A DNA stretch of 64,000 nucleotides, taken from assembly GCA_943789485.1 (NCBI GenBank), contig CALSUH010000008.1, forward strand, positions 1 to 64,000, written 5' to 3'. Below are positions 16,775-24,813 of this stretch, piece by piece. Numbering within the stretch: position 1 is the stretch's first letter; each line of letters begins with the position of its first letter. The notes beneath the pieces are model-generated. The model was not told the origin of the DNA. It was given only the letters and a program-made list of their open reading frames with translations, and made no database searches. A program made the position numbers and the translations under genes. Source of the DNA: an uncultured Pseudomonadales bacterium. GTDB lineage: Bacteria; Pseudomonadota; Gammaproteobacteria; Pseudomonadales; Pseudohongiellaceae.

Positions 16775-18031
16775 CTAGTCTAGCATTGCCTCGTAGACGG
16801 CACGTTGTGATAGCGTGAGGTCCATAGGCGCACCGCGCGGTCCGCCACGTACTTGAGCCATATACAGCATGAAGAAGTCGTTTACCGGGTCGACGATAAA
16901 CACCGTGCCGCCAACTCCCTGCCAGCCGAAGTTGAATGGGCCATCGTTGTCTGCTCCAGGGATAGGTTGTAGGTGAAAACCAAGCCCCCAATCACCAGTT
17001 GGCCCGAAGAAGAATGCATCGCGATTCACTTCGTCGCCGATAAATTTTTGATTCATCGCATCCAGTGTCGCCTCGCTAATGATGCGCTCGCCGTTGTACT
17101 GGCCACCATTGAACAGCATTTGGGCGAAGCGTACATAGTCCTCAGTCGTTGAGTGCAGCCCGCCACCGCCGGATAGCATTGGCCGTACGTTGAGTGGATC
17201 GTCCATTTCGCCATGAATAGGATTTGCGATTCGATCTGCTTTAGAGCTGTCTACATAGAAGGTAGTCTCATCCATACCCAGCGGATCGAATATCCTTTCC
17301 TTGAGAAGTGCGTCTAAGGGCTTGCCTGCAGCAACTTCTATAACTGCGCCGAGCACGTCGGTTGATCGCGAGTAGTGCCATTTTGTGCCTGGCTCAAAGC
17401 GTAAAGGAAGGGCGGCTAAGTTCTGCGCTAATTCGAGAGCGGTAATATCGAAACGTAGTGAGCCAGCTCCAAAATATTGGCGACCAAGATCGCTTTGCGG
17501 ATCGAAGATGCCGTAGATCAAACCAGACTCATGAGTAAGGAGATCTTGTACGGTCATTTCATTTTTCGCTGGTGTGATATCACCAGTTTCTTCATCGATG
17601 ACCTTCATGTTCGCAAATTCTGGAATATATTTTGAAACAGGATCTTCAATGGCTATTAGGCCATCTTCTACCATGCTCATCGTTGCCACGCTGACGATGG
17701 GCTTCGTCATGGAGTAGATACGGAATAGAGTTTGCTCATTCATTTCTGTGGTTTGATTAGGTCCCTGAGTACCAACAGTCTCTAACACGCCAACACCATC
17801 GCTATTGCCAACGAGGAGTATATTTCCAGAAACAAAGCCGCCATCTACGGCGGCTTGCATCTGCTCACGTATGCTTTGAATCTCGGACTGGTCAATACCA
17901 AAATTATTCGAGTCAATCATCTTGATTGAACTCTCATGAGCAGCGCCGTGGTGATCGGCAATCGCTGCCGTGGTGAGGCAAACGGCTGCGGTTAAGCACA
18001 GTAGCTTGCGTGGTAGTTTGCTAAGTATCAT
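16775..18031 (-). CDS. secreted serine beta-lactamase-family hydrolase (class C/EstB type)
   Basis: A 418-residue protein with a Sec signal peptide (about 1-25, ending AIA-D). The beta-lactamase/transpeptidase fold is shown by S107-M-T-K110 (catalytic Ser and Lys), the tyrosine motif YSRS in KWHYSRSTDVLGAVIE, and a late GWQGVGGT in place of KTG. This pattern is typical of EstB/LovD-like esterases and D-aminopeptidase-like hydrolases, not of resistance enzymes. The ATG at 18031 has a clear AGAGGA site; a longer in-frame start at 18091 lacks a signal peptide at its N-terminus. The substrate is unknown. A related but broken gene lies at 40175-41193. Confidence 0.88.
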   Translation of the reverse strand: MILSKLPRKLLCLTAAVCLTTAAIADHHGAAHESSIKMIDSNNFGIDQSEIQSIREQMQAAVDGGFVSGNILLVGNSDGVGVLETVGTQGPNQTTEMNEQTLFRIYSMTKPIVSVATMSMVEDGLIAIEDPVSKYIPEFANMKVIDEETGDITPAKNEMTVQDLLTHESGLIYGIFDPQSDLGRQYFGAGSLRFDITALELAQNLAALPLRFEPGTKWHYSRSTDVLGAVIEVAAGKPLDALLKERIFDPLGMDETTFYVDSSKADRIANPIHGEMDDPLNVRPMLSGGGGLHSTTEDYVRFAQMLFNGGQYNGERIISEATLDAMNQKFIGDEVNRDAFFFGPTGDWGLGFHLQPIPGADNDGPFNFGWQGVGGTVFIVDPVNDFFMLYMAQVRGGPRGAPMDLTLSQRAVYEAMLD

Positions 18032-18207
18032 TTGGGATTCCTCTTTAGGTCGCGCTTCGCTTTGAGCGATTCGGCAAAACAGGCGCTGCATCTCAGCGCC
18101 AATAGATGGTCTGCTCTTGGGCAGATTCGTTCCGCATAGGGCTAGGTATAGCGCTGGATACTACCCGAATAGGGCAGTAGCAACAACCGTGCTAGGTGCG
18201 CTAAATG

Positions 18208-18223
18208 GCGGCGTTTTCGCCGC
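18208..18223 (-). terminator. GC-rich hairpin downstream of the DUF3501 gene
   Basis: GCGGCG-TTTT-CGCCGC forms a perfect 6-bp stem 11 bp beyond the end of the minus-strand DUF3501 gene. No U-run follows on the minus strand, so it is a weak or rho-assisted terminator candidate. Confidence 0.4.
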
Positions 18224-18233
18224 GGTGGGGCTT

Positions 18234-18818
18234 TTAGGTGAAGTCGCGCACTAGGGAATTACTGATCTCGGCGGGCAGGACATCGCTGCTGTGTTGGTAG
18301 TTTTGATGGCCGCTGCGTAGCACCCATGCTGCGCCGTCTTTTGCCGCTGCGATCATGTCATCTTCGAACTCGAAACGCAGGAAATGCACCGCCGAGGTCT
18401 TCTCGTCGGTGGAGCGAGCTAGGTCTTCATTGGCGATGGGGTAAACCGGGTCGAAACCATCGATCTGAATAGAGACTAATTCTTCTATCCCGATTAACTG
18501 GCTCAAGCGAAGCTTACGTTCTGACTCATCGGGAAATTCAAGCATGAATGTTGCTTTCAGATTCTTGCCATCGGGAATCAGTGGATTGTAGGCTTCTAAC
18601 TCTTCGAGGAGTTCGGCCTCGCCGCTGATTTTTTCGACGCGAATCAGTTCCAGAACCTGATAGCGCATGACCATATAGTCTTCGAAGTGGAGCATTGCAT
18701 TCGGGCCTAGAGGGAGGCGCCGTGTCTTCTTATGCTCCATCATAGCTTGCCGAATCGCGGGGCGCTGTTCGGTGTAGGCTTCGATGCTCATTAGGTCGGA
18801 GATGCTAATTTTCTTCAT
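18234..18818 (-). CDS. DUF3501 family protein
   Basis: A 194-residue soluble protein beginning KKISISDLMSIEAYTEQRPAIR and containing LPLGPNAMLHFEDYMVMRYQ, the signature N-terminal block of DUF3501. Proteins of this family are almost always encoded beside a rubrerythrin and a GlpC/HdrD-like Fe-S oxidoreductase, as here. The function is unknown; the association points to peroxide or electron-transfer chemistry. It lies 33 bp downstream of the Fe-S oxidoreductase gene and is the last gene of the set. Confidence 0.88.
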   Translation of the reverse strand: MKKISISDLMSIEAYTEQRPAIRQAMMEHKKTRRLPLGPNAMLHFEDYMVMRYQVLELIRVEKISGEAELLEELEAYNPLIPDGKNLKATFMLEFPDESERKLRLSQLIGIEELVSIQIDGFDPVYPIANEDLARSTDEKTSAVHFLRFEFEDDMIAAAKDGAAWVLRSGHQNYQHSSDVLPAEISNSLVRDFT

Positions 18819-18851
18819 TTGTCTTAATCCTAAATTTGGCGTATTCGTTTT

Positions 18852-20192
18852 CTATATGCCATATGCATGGCAGAGAAGGTCGAGAGGGTGGATAGCTTTC
18901 TGATCGTTATCCAGATTATTTTCGATATGCTTGCCGGCCACGGGGCAGTCACTGCCATAAAAATCAGGAACCTGCTCGCGGATTTGCTTAACGATAGGAC
19001 GAGCAATCTTATTGGCGAATTCGAAAGTCTCTGACTTGACGCCGTAAGTACCATCGTGGCCCGAGCATCGTTCGATATTCTTAACGTTAGTCTCTTCAAT
19101 AAGTTCGAGAATCTGTTTCGTTTTTGGGCCGATGTTCTGCACACGCTGGTGGCAGGCCACGTGATAGCTCACGTTACCGAGGGGATTCTTGAACTCAGTA
19201 TTGAACTTTCCAGCCTTGTGTAACTTATGCAGATATTCGAATGGATCAAAGAACGCTTGTCCTACCGCAAGCACCTTCTCATCACTGGGAAACATAAGCG
19301 GCAGTTCTTGCTTGAACATCAAAACGCAAGAAGGAACCGCGGCGATGATTGCATTGCCGGCTTTCACCATTTCATACAACGCCGGGATATTCTTATCCTT
19401 GAGCTGTGTAACGCTCTTCAGATCGCCCAGTTCTAGCTTTGGCATGCCGCAGCAGTGTTCTCTTGTGGCTAGGTTTACTTTGACATTGTTGTGTTCGAGC
19501 ACCTTGATCACGCTGTCCGCGATCGATGGTTCGTTGTAGTTGCAGTAACAGGTCGTAAACAGAGTGACTTGTTCGCGCTCAATGCTAGATTCGGCATTAG
19601 CTTCAGCCGGGTTGTAGATGTGCGCTGCGTGCTTCTTGCGCGCTGGCTGGTTGGTATATTCAGGAAGCTTGGCATCTTTGTGTATGCCCATGGTCTTGTC
19701 GAGCATGCCGCGCAGCACGCCATTTTTATTAGCGCCATTGACGATGGCGTTAATAACGGGCTTCGTCGCCACCTTGCCGATCATGTCGGTGCTGGTGATG
19801 ACATTGTCGCGGAATTTGCTTTCGCCTTTCTTGAATTTGACGGCCTTTGCTCGCAGCATTAAGTGCGGGAAGTCGACGTTCCATTCATGGGGCGGGACAT
19901 AGGGGCACTTTGTGAGGTAGCACAAATCGCAGAGATAGCATTGATCGACTACCTTGCTGTAGTCGGCAACATCGATACCGTCGACTTCTAGGGTTGGGCT
20001 TTCGTCTACCAGGTCAAACAGTGTTGGGAAGGCGTTGCAGAGACTGACACAGCGTCGGCAGCCATGACAGATGTCATAGACTCGCTCTAACTCTTTGTTA
20101 AGATTGTCTTCATCCCAGAACACGGGATCATTTTGGTTGAGCGGATGCCTGGTGGGCGCGCTCAGACCGCCTTCTCTGTTTTGATCAGACAT
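18852..20192 (-). CDS. Fe-S oxidoreductase, heterodisulfide-reductase/GlpC-like
   Basis: A 446-residue cytoplasmic or membrane-associated protein. Two 4Fe-4S ferredoxin-type motifs lie near the N-terminus: C42-x2-C45-x2-C48-x3-C52 and C85-x2-C88-x2-C91-x4-C96. Two cysteine-rich CCG-type regions follow (EHCCGMPKLELG, and VACHQRVQ with ERCSGHDGTYG), as in HdrD and GlpC. No flavin domain is present, so it should pass electrons between a carrier and a partner. The conserved neighbourhood with DUF3501 and rubrerythrin suggests it feeds electrons to the rubrerythrin that reduces peroxide; this is inference. The true family name is often given as 'heterodisulfide reductase-related iron-sulfur binding cluster'. 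Confidence 0.9.
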   Translation of the reverse strand: MSDQNREGGLSAPTRHPLNQNDPVFWDEDNLNKELERVYDICHGCRRCVSLCNAFPTLFDLVDESPTLEVDGIDVADYSKVVDQCYLCDLCYLTKCPYVPPHEWNVDFPHLMLRAKAVKFKKGESKFRDNVITSTDMIGKVATKPVINAIVNGANKNGVLRGMLDKTMGIHKDAKLPEYTNQPARKKHAAHIYNPAEANAESSIEREQVTLFTTCYCNYNEPSIADSVIKVLEHNNVKVNLATREHCCGMPKLELGDLKSVTQLKDKNIPALYEMVKAGNAIIAAVPSCVLMFKQELPLMFPSDEKVLAVGQAFFDPFEYLHKLHKAGKFNTEFKNPLGNVSYHVACHQRVQNIGPKTKQILELIEETNVKNIERCSGHDGTYGVKSETFEFANKIARPIVKQIREQVPDFYGSDCPVAGKHIENNLDNDQKAIHPLDLLCHAYGI

Positions 20193-20292
20193 AAGGAACT
20201 CAATTTTTTGGACTTGAAACTACGGAAATACTAGTAGCAGTGTAGAGCTTTGATTTTGAACTGCGCGAGCTTTTACTGCGATTTTTCAAATT

Positions 20293-20315
20293 GCTGGCAT
20301 CAATTTGATGCCAGC
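20293..20315 (-). terminator. perfect hairpin between rubrerythrin and the Fe-S oxidoreductase gene
   Basis: GCTGGCATCA-ATT-TGATGCCAGC is a 10-bp perfect stem with a 3-nt loop, placed 21 bp after the rubrerythrin stop on the minus strand. It is followed by AATTTGAAAAATC, not a clean U-run. It probably acts as an attenuator or mRNA 3' stabiliser that raises rubrerythrin output over the downstream genes. Confidence 0.55.
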
Positions 20316-20335
20316 TACTCGACTTAGGATGCTTT

Positions 20336-20755
20336 TTAGTCGTCTAAGGCATCCAATGCTTTCTGAAAACGGTTAGCGTGTGAGCGCTCAGCCTTCGCCA
20401 GAGTCTCCATCCAATCGGCAATTTCATCGAAGCCTTCATCGCGGGCATCTTTTGCCATGCCAGGGTACATGTCGGTGTACTCATGCGTTTCACCGGCAAC
20501 GGCTGACTTCAGGTTATCTTCGGTGCCGCCAATAGGCATGCCAGTTGCAGGATCACCAACCTCTTCGAGATACTCAAGATGGCCGTGCGCGTGTCCAGTT
20601 TCGCCTTCCGCTGTTGAGCGGAAAAGTGCAGATACATCGTTGTACCCTTCGACGTCAGCCTTCTGGGCGAAATACAGGTAGCGACGATTCGCCTGGGATT
20701 CGCCTGCGAATGCAGCTTTCAAATTTTCTTCTGTCTTTGAACCTTTCAATGACAT
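20336..20755 (-). CDS. rubrerythrin without rubredoxin domain
   Basis: A 139-residue ferritin-like di-iron protein. Helices carry the expected ligand motifs: AGESQANRRY, AEGETGHAHGH (E-x2-H), AGETHEYTDMY and AKAERSHANRF (E-x2-H). The C-terminal rubredoxin domain with paired CxxC of classical rubrerythrin is absent, so electrons must come from another protein. The adjacent Fe-S oxidoreductase is the obvious candidate. The start at MSLKGSKTEENL (20755) has an AGGAGAAACACC ribosome-binding region; a longer start at 20779 is less likely. It is transcribed divergently from oxyR, fitting control by peroxide. Confidence 0.93.
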   Translation of the reverse strand: MSLKGSKTEENLKAAFAGESQANRRYLYFAQKADVEGYNDVSALFRSTAEGETGHAHGHLEYLEEVGDPATGMPIGGTEDNLKSAVAGETHEYTDMYPGMAKDARDEGFDEIADWMETLAKAERSHANRFQKALDALDD

Positions 20756-20887
20756 GGTGTTTCTCCTAGTGGTTTGCAATTAACTAATGCGGATCCCGTT
20801 TTGCCCTGAGGCTTGCTTGCCGCTTTGTTGACAGCAAGTATAGGATCATTAAGTCGGTGTACTCTACGTCAATTCGAATATCAAATC

Positions 20888-20928
20888 TAATCGATTTTTT
20901 TGAGTGCTTTGATCGTTTTTATCGATTA
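20888..20928. promoter_or_regulatory. inverted repeat in the rubrerythrin-oxyR intergenic region (candidate OxyR site)
   Basis: TAATCGAT (20888-20895) and ATCGATTA (20921-20928) are perfect inverted copies 33 bp apart centre to centre, about three helical turns on the same DNA face. OxyR contacts spaced dyads over four major grooves, so the geometry is suitable. The sequence does not match the E. coli ATAG-N7-CTAT consensus well, so the assignment is contextual. Confidence 0.4.
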
Positions 20929-20939
20929 TGATTTTAGTC

Positions 20940-21863
20940 ATGAATCCTTCGATTAAGCAGCTTAAATACCTCTGCGCGGTAGCCGAGCACCGGCACTTCA
21001 GTAAGGCCGCAGTGGCCTGCCATGTTACGCAGTCCACCCTAAGTGCAGCAATACAGGAGCTCGAATCCCAGCTCGGCGTGAAGATATTTGAGCGTAACAA
21101 GAAGACGGTGCTGATCACCTCTCTAGGTCAGAAGCTTTTGCTGCAGGCGCGCATAGTTCTGGGCGACGTTGAGGACTTCGTAGGTATTGCTCGTGCTCAT
21201 GAAGCTCCGCTTGTGGGGGACCTGCGCTTAGGGGTAATTCCAACCATAGGGCCATTCCTATTACCCGCCATTCTTTCGGAGCTTCGTAAGAGTTTTGACA
21301 AGCTGAAGCTCTATCTAAAAGAAGAGATGAGTGCACAGCTCGTTCAGCAATTACAGCAGGGGCAGCTGGACCTAATCATTCTGGCATTTCCCTTCCCGTT
21401 GCCTGATATGGAGACAGTGAGTCTGTTTAAAGACGAATTTTTGCTCTGTCTTCCACCGGGTCACGAATTAGAGAAGGTGAAGCAGGTGAAGCAGCATCAG
21501 CTGCGCGGACAGAGCCTTCTGCTTCTCGAAGAGGGGCACTGTCTTCGCGATCATGCATTGGAGGCCTGCAAATTGGAGAGCGCCGATACCGATCTTGTCT
21601 ATCAGGGGACGAGTCTGCACACCCTGGTGCAAATGGTGGCAAACGGGCTGGGTATGACGCTATTGCCTGCTATGTCGATTAAGGCTGATGTGCTGGGCGA
21701 TACGCATCTGCAGATCAAACGTTTCTCTAACGAGAATGTGTCCAGAGAAGTCGGTATGGCGTGGCGTAAGTCAGATCCACGCCGAGCAGAATATTTGTTA
21801 TTGGCTGAGTTTGTAAAGGAGCATATCGGTCATTCGGCCGAATCGGACAAGAAGTCTAAATGA
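20940..21863 (+). CDS. oxyR: OxyR, peroxide-sensing LysR-type regulator
   Basis: A 307-residue LysR-type protein with an N-terminal winged HTH (HFSKAAVACHVTQSTLSAAI, about 19-38) and a periplasmic-binding-fold effector domain. The redox pair is conserved: C201 and C210 in GHCLRDHALEAC, equal to C199 and C208 of E. coli OxyR, which form a disulfide when oxidised by H2O2. The ATG at 20940 is preferred to one at 20928 because homologues begin close to the IKQLKYL segment. It is divergent from the rubrerythrin set and overlaps the following phosphoesterase gene by 4 bp (ATGA). Confidence 0.93.
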   Translation: MNPSIKQLKYLCAVAEHRHFSKAAVACHVTQSTLSAAIQELESQLGVKIFERNKKTVLITSLGQKLLLQARIVLGDVEDFVGIARAHEAPLVGDLRLGVIPTIGPFLLPAILSELRKSFDKLKLYLKEEMSAQLVQQLQQGQLDLIILAFPFPLPDMETVSLFKDEFLLCLPPGHELEKVKQVKQHQLRGQSLLLLEEGHCLRDHALEACKLESADTDLVYQGTSLHTLVQMVANGLGMTLLPAMSIKADVLGDTHLQIKRFSNENVSREVGMAWRKSDPRRAEYLLLAEFVKEHIGHSAESDKKSK

Positions 21864-22621
21864 GGGTATTTGCCGTTTCGGATATCCATGTCGACTATGC
21901 AGAAAACCTAGTCTGGATTCTTAGTCTGGACCGTAAGGAATACGCAAACGACATCCTAATTCTCGCTGGCGACGTGACTGATAAGATGGCGCTGCTTGAG
22001 CAAGTATTAGTCTCGCTTGCAGCAAGTTTTAAGGCGGTATTGTTTGTGCCGGGCAATCATGAGTTGTGGGTGCGCGAAGATGATTTTGACTGTTCTTTGG
22101 ATAAATTCGACGCGATCGCTGAACTTTGTAAGTCCTGTGGTGTTCATGCAGATGTTTTCGAGTTGTCTGATATTAGTTTCGTGCCCTTGTATTCTTGGTA
22201 CGATTTTTCCTTCGGCGAGCCAGACCGACACCTGCGCAGGGCATGGCGCGATTTCCGCGCATGCTCATGGCCTGAGCAATTGCCTGAAAGCAAGGATGTC
22301 TCAGAGTACTTTCTTAAGCTGAATATCCCCAACCTGACTATTCGTAACAAGACGGTAATTAGTTTCTCGCACTTCTTGCCAAGAATAGATGTCATGCCTG
22401 TTGGAATACCGCTCAAGCGAAGAAATATTTACCCGGTACTTGGGAGCGAGGCCTTGGGGTTGCAAGTAAAGCAGCTCAACCCGACGATCCATGTATATGG
22501 ACATAGCCACGTGAATCAATTCATCGAGCTAGATGACATACACTATGTAAACAACGCGTTTGCGTATCCGAGTGAAACATATATAGCTCGTAAGCAACTG
22601 AAGTGCATCTTTGAGTGTTAA
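21860..22621 (+). CDS. calcineurin-like metallophosphoesterase
   Basis: A 253-residue protein with the complete metallophosphoesterase motif series: D8-I-H10, G37-D38, G65-N66-H67-E68, a later SHFLPR, and GHSHVN. These coordinate a binuclear metal site. The family includes phosphatases and nucleases of many specificities, so the substrate is not predictable. Its start overlaps the oxyR stop (ATGA), implying co-translation, and a phosphopantetheinyl transferase follows at 53 bp. The overlap makes peroxide-linked expression plausible. Confidence 0.88.
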   Translation: MRVFAVSDIHVDYAENLVWILSLDRKEYANDILILAGDVTDKMALLEQVLVSLAASFKAVLFVPGNHELWVREDDFDCSLDKFDAIAELCKSCGVHADVFELSDISFVPLYSWYDFSFGEPDRHLRRAWRDFRACSWPEQLPESKDVSEYFLKLNIPNLTIRNKTVISFSHFLPRIDVMPVGIPLKRRNIYPVLGSEALGLQVKQLNPTIHVYGHSHVNQFIELDDIHYVNNAFAYPSETYIARKQLKCIFEC

Positions 22622-22673
22622 AGAGATGAGTGCTGAATAAAATAGTCTGAAATTCACTAGAGAGAATGATGCT

Positions 22674-23456
22674 GTGACAGAAATGCGGATTGATGACACG
22701 GAGATTCACCTGTGGCAGTTAGAACAGGGCGATTTCGAGCTGTCTTCGTTGCAGAAAGAGTGCTTAGCATGGCTAACGAATTCCGAGCTCAAGAGGTTTC
22801 AGCGCTTTCAGTTCGATCGAGACCGCAAGCAATTGCTGCTCGGTCGCGTTCTGATGCGGATTGCACTATCGAGTTACGATAGATCGGTAGCGCCAGCGTC
22901 CTGGGATTTCACGCACAACGACTATGGCAAACCTAGCATCAGCGAGGAGCAGAATTCCGCCTCGCTGTATTTTAATTTATCTCACTCGGCCGAAAAGGTT
23001 GTCCTAGCGGTGTCGCGATTCAAAGATATCGGCGTCGACGTTGAGTGCGCTAGGAAGCCGCGGCGAGTAGAGGCGATCGCACAGCGCTTTTTCTCAGATC
23101 TAGAAGCTACCCAATTACTCTCTCTGCCAGAGGATCAGCAGCAGTCGCGGTTTTATGATTTGTGGACATTGAAGGAAGCGTATATCAAGGCTTGCGGCAT
23201 GGGGTTGGCGATACCGCTACAACACTTTTCGTATGGTTTTGCGGGCGACGATAGACTCACTATCGAGTTTGATGCGCGGCGCAATGACGTGGAAAGTACG
23301 TGGCAATTTTGGCAGCTTTCTGCAGGGCCTGACTTTACATTGGCGGTTGCTGCGAAGACGGGCGAAGAGGGGCTAGTAAAGTCGCTTTCTGGATGGAGGC
23401 TGGTCGACTTAGATAAGTTTCTCGAACAACAGGTTCATGTGATTCGCAGTAAGTAG
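22674..23456 (+). CDS. 4'-phosphopantetheinyl transferase, Sfp type
   Basis: A 260-residue protein that attaches phosphopantetheine from CoA to a carrier-protein serine. Catalytic motifs are present: NLSHS (101-105), VDVE with D122 and E124 (magnesium ligands), and WTLKEAYIKACG with K167, E168 and K172. The length fits the two-domain Sfp/Gsp class rather than AcpS. The start is GTG at 22674 or ATG at 22683. No NRPS or PKS genes are in the window, so the target may be a fatty-acid or distant secondary-metabolite carrier protein. It converges with the CorC-like gene. Confidence 0.92.
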   Translation: MTEMRIDDTEIHLWQLEQGDFELSSLQKECLAWLTNSELKRFQRFQFDRDRKQLLLGRVLMRIALSSYDRSVAPASWDFTHNDYGKPSISEEQNSASLYFNLSHSAEKVVLAVSRFKDIGVDVECARKPRRVEAIAQRFFSDLEATQLLSLPEDQQQSRFYDLWTLKEAYIKACGMGLAIPLQHFSYGFAGDDRLTIEFDARRNDVESTWQFWQLSAGPDFTLAVAAKTGEEGLVKSLSGWRLVDLDKFLEQQVHVIRSK

Positions 23457-23476
23457 GCGCACAGCAAAGAATTTAG

Positions 23477-24760
23477 CTACTCCTCATCTTGCGCTTTTTT
23501 AGCCTGCCACATTTTTACGGTGCGAATTACATTGCCCTGTATTTGTACCGTTTCTGCATAGTAGCCATCGAGTTTGATACCTACTGATGAATCAGGGATC
23601 GACTGCAACATCTCTGTGAGTAAACCATTCAGAGTTTTCGCCCCAGTGTTGTCTAGGTTCCAAGAGAGGATGCGATTGATGTCGCGAATACTGGTGGAGC
23701 CATCGATAAGGTAGCTGCCATCTTCTTGAGCATGAAAATCCTTGCTGCTGTCGGCAAGGTCGGTGGTAAATTCACCAACGATTTCCTCGAGTATGTCCTC
23801 TAAAGTTACGAGACCCTTGATCGCACCGTACTCATCAACGACCACCGCCATGCGCAATTTCTTTCTCTGAAAATTAGACAGTTGAATGTGCAGGGGCGTG
23901 CTTTCGGGTATGTAATAGGGCTCGACGGTTTCGCCAAGTATTACCGCCTTGTTAACCGTCTCTACTCGAATCAATTTGCCGACACTGCGTAGGTGCAGCA
24001 TGCCAACTAAATTATTGATGTCTTTTTTATAGACAGGCAAGCGCGTGTGCTGGCTGCTGCCGATTAGACTCAGAATTTCGTCGATGTCATCTTCTATATC
24101 GATGCCTACGATGTCATTTCTCGGCACTAGAATATCATTCACAGTCACGTGTTCCAGATCGAGAATGTTGAGCAGCATGCCTTGCCTGCGTCGGGGTAAT
24201 CTCTCTCCGGATTCGTAGACGACTGTGCGCAGTTCCTCTGCGGAGAGTTGTTGATGGCTGTCATCAGATACTGAGTTAAAACCTAAGACCCTGACTAACG
24301 CATTTGAAACCACATTGACCATCCACACTACGGGATACAGCACCTTCAGCAGTAGAATCAAGAGTAGACTGGAAGGGTAGGCAATTTTCTCAGGATAAAG
24401 AGCGGCAATTGTCTTTGGTGTCACCTCGGCGAATATTAATACAGTAAGTGTTAGGACGACGGCAGTGATTAGTGGCGCCGGCTCGCCGAATATTTGAATC
24501 GCGATAGTAGTGGCGATTGCTGCAGCCAGAAAGTTAACGAAGTTGTTGCCGATTAGAATGACGCCGATTAGCTTGTCGGGAGTCTCCAATAGTTTATTTG
24601 CGCGACTCGCCCCGGCATGTTTATTTCTCGCAAGGTGCTTCAGTCGGTAGCGATTGAGGCTCATCATCGCGGTTTCGGAGCTGGAGAAATAGGCTGAGGC
24701 CAAGATCAGCAAGCCGAAGGAAATGAGCAGCATAATTAAGCTGGGTTCTTCAGTGCTCAT
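23477..24760 (-). CDS. HlyC/CorC (CNNM) family transporter-associated protein
   Basis: A 427-residue inner-membrane protein: an N-terminal DUF21/CNNM domain with about four transmembrane helices (residues 1-185, including SSSETAMMSLNRYRLKHL), a CBS pair (about 205-330, with LVPRNDIVGIDI and VVVDEYGAIKGLVTLEDIL), and a C-terminal CorC_HlyC domain (about 345-415). The CNNM fold is associated with Mg2+/Na+ transport and Mg2+ homeostasis. The E. coli relative is YfjD. In gammaproteobacteria this gene is typically next to ypjD/ccsA and ffh, as here. Confidence 0.92.
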   Translation of the reverse strand: MSTEEPSLIMLLISFGLLILASAYFSSSETAMMSLNRYRLKHLARNKHAGASRANKLLETPDKLIGVILIGNNFVNFLAAAIATTIAIQIFGEPAPLITAVVLTLTVLIFAEVTPKTIAALYPEKIAYPSSLLLILLLKVLYPVVWMVNVVSNALVRVLGFNSVSDDSHQQLSAEELRTVVYESGERLPRRRQGMLLNILDLEHVTVNDILVPRNDIVGIDIEDDIDEILSLIGSSQHTRLPVYKKDINNLVGMLHLRSVGKLIRVETVNKAVILGETVEPYYIPESTPLHIQLSNFQRKKLRMAVVVDEYGAIKGLVTLEDILEEIVGEFTTDLADSSKDFHAQEDGSYLIDGSTSIRDINRILSWNLDNTGAKTLNGLLTEMLQSIPDSSVGIKLDGYYAETVQIQGNVIRTVKMWQAKKAQDEE

Positions 24761-24813
24761 TTAAGGACTATCTCGTAGAGGCGATGAGGAGATAGGCGGA
24801 TAAGTATGCGTTA

